DNA of 25,684 nucleotides from contig JBDLID010000035.1 in assembly GCA_039715055.1 (NCBI GenBank), forward strand, positions 1-25,684, written 5' to 3'. Numbering within the stretch: position 1 is the first letter of the stretch; the number at the start of each line of letters is the position of its first letter. This document shows, piece by piece, positions 21,280 through 25,684 of this stretch. The position numbers were made by a program, and so were the translations under genes. The notes below the pieces were generated by a model. The model ran no database searches. It saw only the letters and a program-made list of their open reading frames with translations, and was not told where the DNA came from. Source of the DNA: JBDLID01 sp039715055. GTDB taxonomy: Bacteria > Desulfobacterota > Desulfobulbia > Desulfobulbales > Desulfocapsaceae.

Positions 21280-23481
21280 ATGGTAGATGTATGGAAAAAG
21301 CGTACTAAGAAAGAATTATTCTCCCTTATTTCTCCTGTCCAAATGTCCGACGATCCAAAAAAAACAGAGCTGAACCTCCTCAGCAACCTGGCCAATGGAA
21401 TCAGGACAGGTCTCTTTGTTTTTCTCATCGGCATCTTACTTACCTACCTGCTTGCCAATGCTGAGGAGAGGAGGTTCCAGGAACAGCTCCATGGCCAGAT
21501 CATCGGCCAGCTGGCTAAAATCAGGGCCAAGCTCGAGGCTGAGGTAAATGCCAACTTCTACCTGACTCGTGGCATGGTCGCCTATGTGGCCTCCCACCCT
21601 GATATTGACCAGGGCACATTCCGCCATATCGCTAAAGTACTGTTGCGCCACAAAAACCTCGTTAAAAATATCGCCCTGGCACCGGATAATATTGTTGATT
21701 TTGTCTACCCTCTAAAGGGCAACAAAAAGGTAATAGGGCTCGATTATCGCGAGAACAAAGAGCAGTGGCCGATGGTTGAAGAGGTCATAAAGAGTCGCCA
21801 AACCATTGTCGCCGGCCCGATCAATCTGGTCCAGGGCGGCGTTGCCTTTATCTGCAGGTCGCCGATCTATCTTCTTTCCTCAGACCGGTTGTATGGAGAT
21901 GATGTTTACTGGGGGCTGACCAGCATCGTTATCGATAAAAACAAACTGTTTAAGGCGGCGGATTTTTACTCCCATGACGACTCCATCCGCCTGGCAATCC
22001 GTGGCATTGACGGGAAGGGTGAACAGGGTGGTCTCATTGACGGTGATCCTGATGTCTTTCAAGAAAACCCGATAGTTCTCAGTGTGAGTATCCCTGGAGG
22101 CAGCTGGCAGCTTGGTGCTGTCCCCCGGCATGGCTGGGAGGTCTTATCCCGGCCCGCCACATTCACCTGGGGTGGCGGCCTCCTCGTCTCGCTGATAACC
22201 GCACTGCTGGTTGTTTTCTTTCTTCAGAGAAAAGAACAGGTGCAGCGTCAGATCGGAGATGCCCTGACAAGGGCAGAAAGTGCAGGTCGGGCGAAAAGTG
22301 AATTCCTCGCCAATATGAGCCATGAAATTCGTACCCCGCTGAATTCCATTATCGGTCGAAGCGCCCTTGCCCTTGACCACCAGATTGACAAAGATACGCG
22401 CTCTCACCTGGAGATGATCTCCAGCTCCTCCCACAACCTTCTGGCCCTGGTCAATGATATTCTTGATTTCTCAAAAATTGAAGCGGGAGAGTTGACAATT
22501 GAAAACAGCCCATTTGACCTTCATGACACTGTCCAATCCTGCTGCAGAACCGTCAAGATCCTTCTTGAAGACAAGGACAAGAGTGTTGCCCTGAATCACA
22601 CAATCGCTCCGGATGTCCCCCGGGTGGTAACCGGTGATGCTTTGAGGCTCCGCCAGATTCTGCTGAATCTGCTGAGTAACAGTGTCAAGTTTACGGAAGA
22701 TGGCACCATCGACCTCTCTGTTAAATGCCTTCCCACTGATAATTACCTGCAGATCCAATTTCAGGTGCGGGACACCGGCATAGGCATAGCACCGGAAAAG
22801 CTTGACTCCATCTTTGACAAGTTCTCTCAGGTGGACCACAGCGCCACAAGAAAATTTGGAGGAACCGGCCTCGGCCTTGCGATCTGTCACTACCTGTGTC
22901 AGCTCATGGGAGGAGACATTGAGGTGACCAGCACTCCTGGTAAGGGAAGCACCTTCTCCTGCACACTGTTATTCACTCCATGTTCAGACGATGAGCTCAT
23001 TAGCGTGAAGGATCCGCTTCCAACAGAACCGCAAATCGTCCCCCCCATGTCCCTGCTGCTTGTGGAGGACAACGAACCAAATCGAATCCTCGCACGCATG
23101 GTCCTGGAAAAAGACAACCATCATATTGAAGAGGCCCACGACGGACTTCATGCACTGGGGCTTCTTGCCGAAAACGACTACGATGTGGTCCTCATGGATG
23201 TGCAGATGCCGGTCATGGACGGTTTCAGTGCCACAACAATTATCCGCCATGCTGAACGGGGTGATGAGATCAAAGGAATTGATGAAGATCTTGCAGCTAA
23301 ACTTCGCATCCGCCTAAAAGGACAGCACACCCCGATCATTGCCATGACAGCAAAGGCCATGAGCGGGGACAGGGAGGAGTGTCTTGCTGCGGGAATGGAC
23401 TACTATTTATCAAAACCGTTTACTGCAGGAGGGGTAAAAGCTGTTCTCGGCCAAATCGCTTCTCTACGGCTTATCTCATAA
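21280..23481 (+). CDS. CHASE-domain hybrid sensor histidine kinase
   Basis: A 733-residue inner-membrane hybrid kinase. TM1 (IRTGLFVFLIGILLTYLLANA) and TM2 (GGGLLVSLITALLVVFFLQRK, about residues 300-320) flank a periplasmic CHASE sensor domain with RGMVAYVASHPDID, a strand-rich middle (IALAPDNIVDFVYPL) and GPINLVQGGVAFICRSPIY. The kinase core has H-box FLANMSHEIRTPLNSII (H348) and an intact HATPase: N-box LRQILLNLLSNSVKF, G1 DTGIGI, FDKFSQVD, and G2 GGTGLGLAI. A C-terminal receiver has acceptor D640 (VLMDVQMPVMDG) and K in YLSKPF, with a longer loop of about 25 residues between the acceptor strand and the AMTAKAM strand. There is no HPt or output domain, so an external phosphotransfer protein is needed. 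TTG at 21271 is an alternative start. The ribosome site lies in or near a hairpin. Confidence 0.92.
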   Translation: MVDVWKKRTKKELFSLISPVQMSDDPKKTELNLLSNLANGIRTGLFVFLIGILLTYLLANAEERRFQEQLHGQIIGQLAKIRAKLEAEVNANFYLTRGMVAYVASHPDIDQGTFRHIAKVLLRHKNLVKNIALAPDNIVDFVYPLKGNKKVIGLDYRENKEQWPMVEEVIKSRQTIVAGPINLVQGGVAFICRSPIYLLSSDRLYGDDVYWGLTSIVIDKNKLFKAADFYSHDDSIRLAIRGIDGKGEQGGLIDGDPDVFQENPIVLSVSIPGGSWQLGAVPRHGWEVLSRPATFTWGGGLLVSLITALLVVFFLQRKEQVQRQIGDALTRAESAGRAKSEFLANMSHEIRTPLNSIIGRSALALDHQIDKDTRSHLEMISSSSHNLLALVNDILDFSKIEAGELTIENSPFDLHDTVQSCCRTVKILLEDKDKSVALNHTIAPDVPRVVTGDALRLRQILLNLLSNSVKFTEDGTIDLSVKCLPTDNYLQIQFQVRDTGIGIAPEKLDSIFDKFSQVDHSATRKFGGTGLGLAICHYLCQLMGGDIEVTSTPGKGSTFSCTLLFTPCSDDELISVKDPLPTEPQIVPPMSLLLVEDNEPNRILARMVLEKDNHHIEEAHDGLHALGLLAENDYDVVLMDVQMPVMDGFSATTIIRHAERGDEIKGIDEDLAAKLRIRLKGQHTPIIAMTAKAMSGDREECLAAGMDYYLSKPFTAGGVKAVLGQIASLRLIS

Positions 23482-23514
23482 CTCCTCCGGGAGTACGTCT
23501 GCCTGGAGGGTTCC

Positions 23515-24846
23515 TTATCTTCCACCGTTGTCAGTCGCTGGCAGATAGTCTTTCGAACTGTCTTGATTATCCCTGTTTCCCTTCATATTCATCAAAACCT
23601 GATTGCTTTTGAGCAAAGACCGCATCTCAGGGCCAGGCGTCAAAGAATCAATCAGGTACGCCACACTTTTCTCACGTATCATCGACACAAACTGCAGGTA
23701 TTGACTCTTCTGATTACAGCCACTCATTAAAACAGGTTTTACTTCTCTCGTAGACTGGTCCCAGTATCTTATTAATAAATAATCGTTTTCAGTTGTATTT
23801 GTTTGTGCCAGTCCAGAGGCTGCCCCTGCAACACTTCCAACACCTCCAAGAAGCAGACCGCCGATAAGCGTACGTCTGATTACAGATTTTTTTTTGGAAG
23901 TTTTCTGGGCAAGTAAATGTCTATTCAGATATTGAATATCTACCAGCTGAGCAAAGTGGATATCCAGCGTACAAGCTGAAGATGAGGAACCAGCAGTAAT
24001 TTTCAGTCCACTGCCATAGAGAGCAATAGTCATTTCTCCCTGACAGAACCCGTTTATGAAATTTTCCTCTTCATTATACGTTCCTGCAACCCGACCCAAC
24101 AGATCCCCACCAGTTTTCTCATCACCTACACTGAAGTTATTCTGAAAACCGGGAAACTCACAAGCAATCGCCTGGTTGTTTGATTGTTTATGCTCATAGC
24201 CACAGTGAAAGCAAAAAGGCTCGCCGAAAGTAAGTGTTTTTCTACACCTTGGGCAGAACTCGTTATAATCCTGCTGAACAATCTTGTTCCAGAGGAGCTT
24301 TGCGCGTCCTGTCAACAATCTCTTCAGGTCGATGAGATCCTGAGAAGTCGTTTTAATATCATTTATTTTCTTACAGAATGTATCAAAGACATTCTTTGTT
24401 TTAAAAAATACAGACCCTTCAAACTCCTTTTGTGCGGCCAATATTGTCCTTAAATTATTTACTTCAATATTTATCTGTTCTTTAATCTTATTAATCTCAA
24501 CAATAACATCACGTTCGGAAGTTGAAATATTCTCCAAACACTTTTTTGATTCAGCAAAATCAATCTTATGAAACAGTGCTATTGCCTCAAATACTTTCCT
24601 CTCATTTATCTTTGCGAGCCTTCCAAAAATCACCCCGCATTTTCCGCACTCATCAGCGGCTGCCGGCTGAACATGCATACATTTTGGACAGACCTCAACA
24701 CATAGGGATGTGGCACTTTTTGACTTTTTGCCGGGCACAGTTATTACAGAATCGCAATTTCTACACCGATCCTTCATATCGTGATCAGGGATTTTGCGTT
24801 CATCGATATTGTAGATTACTGAACAGTTCGAACATTGAATTTTCAT
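23515..24846 (-). CDS. Multi-zinc-ribbon protein of unknown function
   Basis: A 443-residue protein not assigned to a known functional family. Residues 1-38 are an MJ0042-type zinc ribbon (C5-x-x-C8 and C28-x-x-C31). A second ribbon uses CPKC (53-56) and CGKC (67-70). A third near residues 197-216 uses CPRC and CFHC. Between ribbons 2 and 3 is a long helical, probably coiled-coil segment (about 80-190). After ribbon 3 comes a domain of beta character, then a glycine-rich hydrophobic stretch (RRTLIGGLLLGGVGSVAGAASGLA) that could insert in or lie on a membrane, and a polar tail. Base composition is visibly more AT-rich than the signalling genes, hinting at a different origin. A RAYT element ends only 6 bp upstream of the ATG, so the native promoter has probably been displaced. 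Confidence 0.72.
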   Translation of the reverse strand: MKIQCSNCSVIYNIDERKIPDHDMKDRCRNCDSVITVPGKKSKSATSLCVEVCPKCMHVQPAAADECGKCGVIFGRLAKINERKVFEAIALFHKIDFAESKKCLENISTSERDVIVEINKIKEQINIEVNNLRTILAAQKEFEGSVFFKTKNVFDTFCKKINDIKTTSQDLIDLKRLLTGRAKLLWNKIVQQDYNEFCPRCRKTLTFGEPFCFHCGYEHKQSNNQAIACEFPGFQNNFSVGDEKTGGDLLGRVAGTYNEEENFINGFCQGEMTIALYGSGLKITAGSSSSACTLDIHFAQLVDIQYLNRHLLAQKTSKKKSVIRRTLIGGLLLGGVGSVAGAASGLAQTNTTENDYLLIRYWDQSTREVKPVLMSGCNQKSQYLQFVSMIREKSVAYLIDSLTPGPEMRSLLKSNQVLMNMKGNRDNQDSSKDYLPATDNGGR

Positions 24847-24852
24847 GTGCTC

Positions 24853-24872
24853 TTAAATGGGGTCAGAGTAAA
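24853..24872 (+). repeat. Left 20-bp inverted repeat of the RAYT unit
   Basis: TTAAATGGGGTCAGAGTAAA; a perfect reverse-complement partner is at 25662-25681. It adjoins the fused palindromic-element end at 24873. Confidence 0.85.
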
Positions 24873-24890
24873 GGGTGCCTTGAAAAATTA
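24873..24890 (+). repeat. End motif of the palindromic dispersed element at the RAYT 3' end (copy D)
   Basis: GGGTGCCTTGAAAAATTA matches the left ends of copies A and B (GGGTACCTTGAAAAATTA) with one change. It lies between the left inverted repeat and the transposase gene, and its last three bases are the transposase stop codon (TAA on the minus strand). No second arm is present. Confidence 0.65.
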
Positions 24891-25589
24891 ATCCGCTGCT
24901 TTTCGCCACCCCTTCGGTCGCCCTCTCTTTTTTGTTCTCAGTCGCCTGCCGGTCAAACTTTCGATTTTCTCCTTAAAACGATCACTGCCTACTGCCATGC
25001 CTTTATTACTGTTTTTTCTTATATCATCCATCAACACATCGTTGACATTATGTGCAAACAAAGCACAATAGTTCTTCCGACGCTCTGATGGTTCTGTCCC
25101 TAAAGCAAGATATTCCGGATGTGGTGTACATAAATTAAAGGCCTTGCCCAGACCATTAAACTGGTAACTTGACCACTGATAATCACCAGGGTCAGCTACC
25201 ATATCTGCACGAACCGGATTCAGCTCTATATACCTGTATACTTCCAACAAATACCTCTCTGCCTGAACCAGACAAGATTTATAACGGCCTTCCCACAATG
25301 TTCCGGTTCTGCCATATTCAAAATTAAAATATCGGACATACCGGCGCCCCAATGCCTGCATCATTCGACTTAAACCACTTTCCTGTTGTGGTGTACAGAG
25401 CAAATGGACATGATTGGTCATCATCACCCATGCATGAATATCCACACCGTACTTTTGGGAATACTCTTTAAGCCAACCTGTGTAACCACTGCGATCTTCA
25501 TCTGAAACAAAACAGACCTGTTGATTGTTGCCTCGCTGGATCACATGGACCGGTATTCCAACCGGTGCTATTCTTGGGAGTCTTGACAT
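24888..25589 (-). CDS. REP-associated tyrosine transposase (RAYT, Y1_Tnp family)
   Basis: A 233-residue single-strand DNA transposase of the Y1/HUH superfamily, a normal length for RAYTs. The HUH motif is NHVHLL (H60 and H62), preceded by the conserved strand HAWVMMT. The helix GRRYVRYFNFEYGRTGTLWEGRYKS carries the candidate catalytic tyrosine (Y84 or Y87) and the family's GTLWEGR signature, then YRYIELNPVRADMV and WSSY. A basic tail (GRRLRTKKRGRPKGWRKAAD) may bind DNA. RAYTs cut and join single strands at REP hairpins and are thought to spread them. No frameshift or missing motif is seen, so it may be active. The start has purine-rich GGAAAAGG just upstream. The stop codon falls in a palindromic-element end motif. 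Confidence 0.9.
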   Translation of the reverse strand: MSRLPRIAPVGIPVHVIQRGNNQQVCFVSDEDRSGYTGWLKEYSQKYGVDIHAWVMMTNHVHLLCTPQQESGLSRMMQALGRRYVRYFNFEYGRTGTLWEGRYKSCLVQAERYLLEVYRYIELNPVRADMVADPGDYQWSSYQFNGLGKAFNLCTPHPEYLALGTEPSERRKNYCALFAHNVNDVLMDDIRKNSNKGMAVGSDRFKEKIESLTGRRLRTKKRGRPKGWRKAAD

Positions 25590-25661
25590 ACCTTTTCCAT
25601 TGAAGATTATTCAAAGTTAAAGACACCATAGATTTTTGGAATAAATCGTTCAATATTTAAT

Positions 25662-25681
25662 TTTACTCTGACCCCATTTAA
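25662..25681 (-). repeat. Right 20-bp inverted repeat of the RAYT unit
   Basis: TTTACTCTGACCCCATTTAA is the exact reverse complement of 24853-24872. About 72 bp separate it from the transposase start codon. Confidence 0.85.
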
Positions 25682-25684
25682 TAC

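Larger units (their letters stand above)
24853..25681 (-). mobile_element. RAYT (REP-associated tyrosine transposase) unit with 20-bp inverted repeats
   Basis: An 829-bp unit is bounded by TTAAATGGGGTCAGAGTAAA (24853-24872) and its exact reverse complement (25662-25681), and it encloses one transposase gene. GGGGTCAGAGT-type ends are, from general knowledge, recurrent next to Y1-type transposase genes in diverse bacteria. It is inserted 6 bp upstream of the zinc-ribbon gene. The outer flanks at the right cannot be examined because the window ends 3 bp later. Confidence 0.75.

Noticed and set aside
24857..25681. Full IS200/IS605 element
   Set aside because: The gene is longer than IS200 TnpA and has RAYT signatures; no TnpB/IscB gene or ωRNA-like region is present.
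1..25684. tRNA, rRNA, CRISPR array or phage module
   Set aside because: No cloverleaf, rRNA-like stretch, regularly spaced direct repeats or phage structural genes were recognised by eye; a covariance-model scan would be needed to exclude small RNAs.

Overview
The window looks like a chromosomal segment of a Gram-negative member of the Desulfobacterota, probably a Desulfobulbales-like sulfur-cycle anaerobe. This is inferred from gene content, not from a database search. The clues are an EF-G of the type shared by spirochaetes, planctomycetes, deltaproteobacteria and mitochondria, a HisA of the eukaryotic subtype, a dense set of two-component genes beside a DASS/SLC13 anion transporter, and an outer-membrane barrel protein. 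No rRNA, tRNA or CRISPR array was seen.

Layout. Positions 1-7071 are almost all minus strand. In transcription order from high to low coordinates they hold a structured leader with an 18-codon ORF and a terminator-like hairpin, then fusA, a RecA/KaiC-like ATPase, a terminator, hisA overlapping a small ribbon-helix-helix-like gene, and a 37-bp tandem-repeat tract. After these come an operon of a small membrane protein, a DedA-family protein and a double chorismate mutase, then a TetR regulator with its own operator, and a truncated DinB-family gene at the edge.

Positions 7291-14477 are a plus-strand signalling and transport cluster. It encodes an RHH/cytidylate-kinase-like/receiver fusion, a membrane sensor kinase, a lone receiver, a cytosolic histidine-kinase-like protein with a degenerate ATPase half, another receiver, a CBS-pair protein and a DASS transporter with a terminator-like hairpin after it. 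The parts are those of a phosphorelay that could tune anion uptake; that role is inference.

Positions 14500-23500 are mixed: a VanY-type carboxypeptidase, a diguanylate cyclase, two proteins of unknown function (one an outer-membrane barrel), a flavodoxin-fold reductase with an operator inside its promoter, a radical SAM/SPASM protein carrying three glycosyltransferase-associated repeats, a Moco-carrier-like protein, and a CHASE-domain hybrid histidine kinase. The right end holds a multi-zinc-ribbon protein and a REP-associated tyrosine transposase (RAYT) between perfect 20-bp inverted repeats.

The most notable non-gene structure is a dispersed palindromic element with ends like GGGTACCTTGAAAAATT. 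There are two near-complete copies (141 and 175 bp), one bare hairpin and two fragments. In the two long copies the arms match each other at places where the copies differ. One end motif is fused to the 3' end of the RAYT gene. This suggests a REP-like family that may be mobilised by this or a related RAYT.
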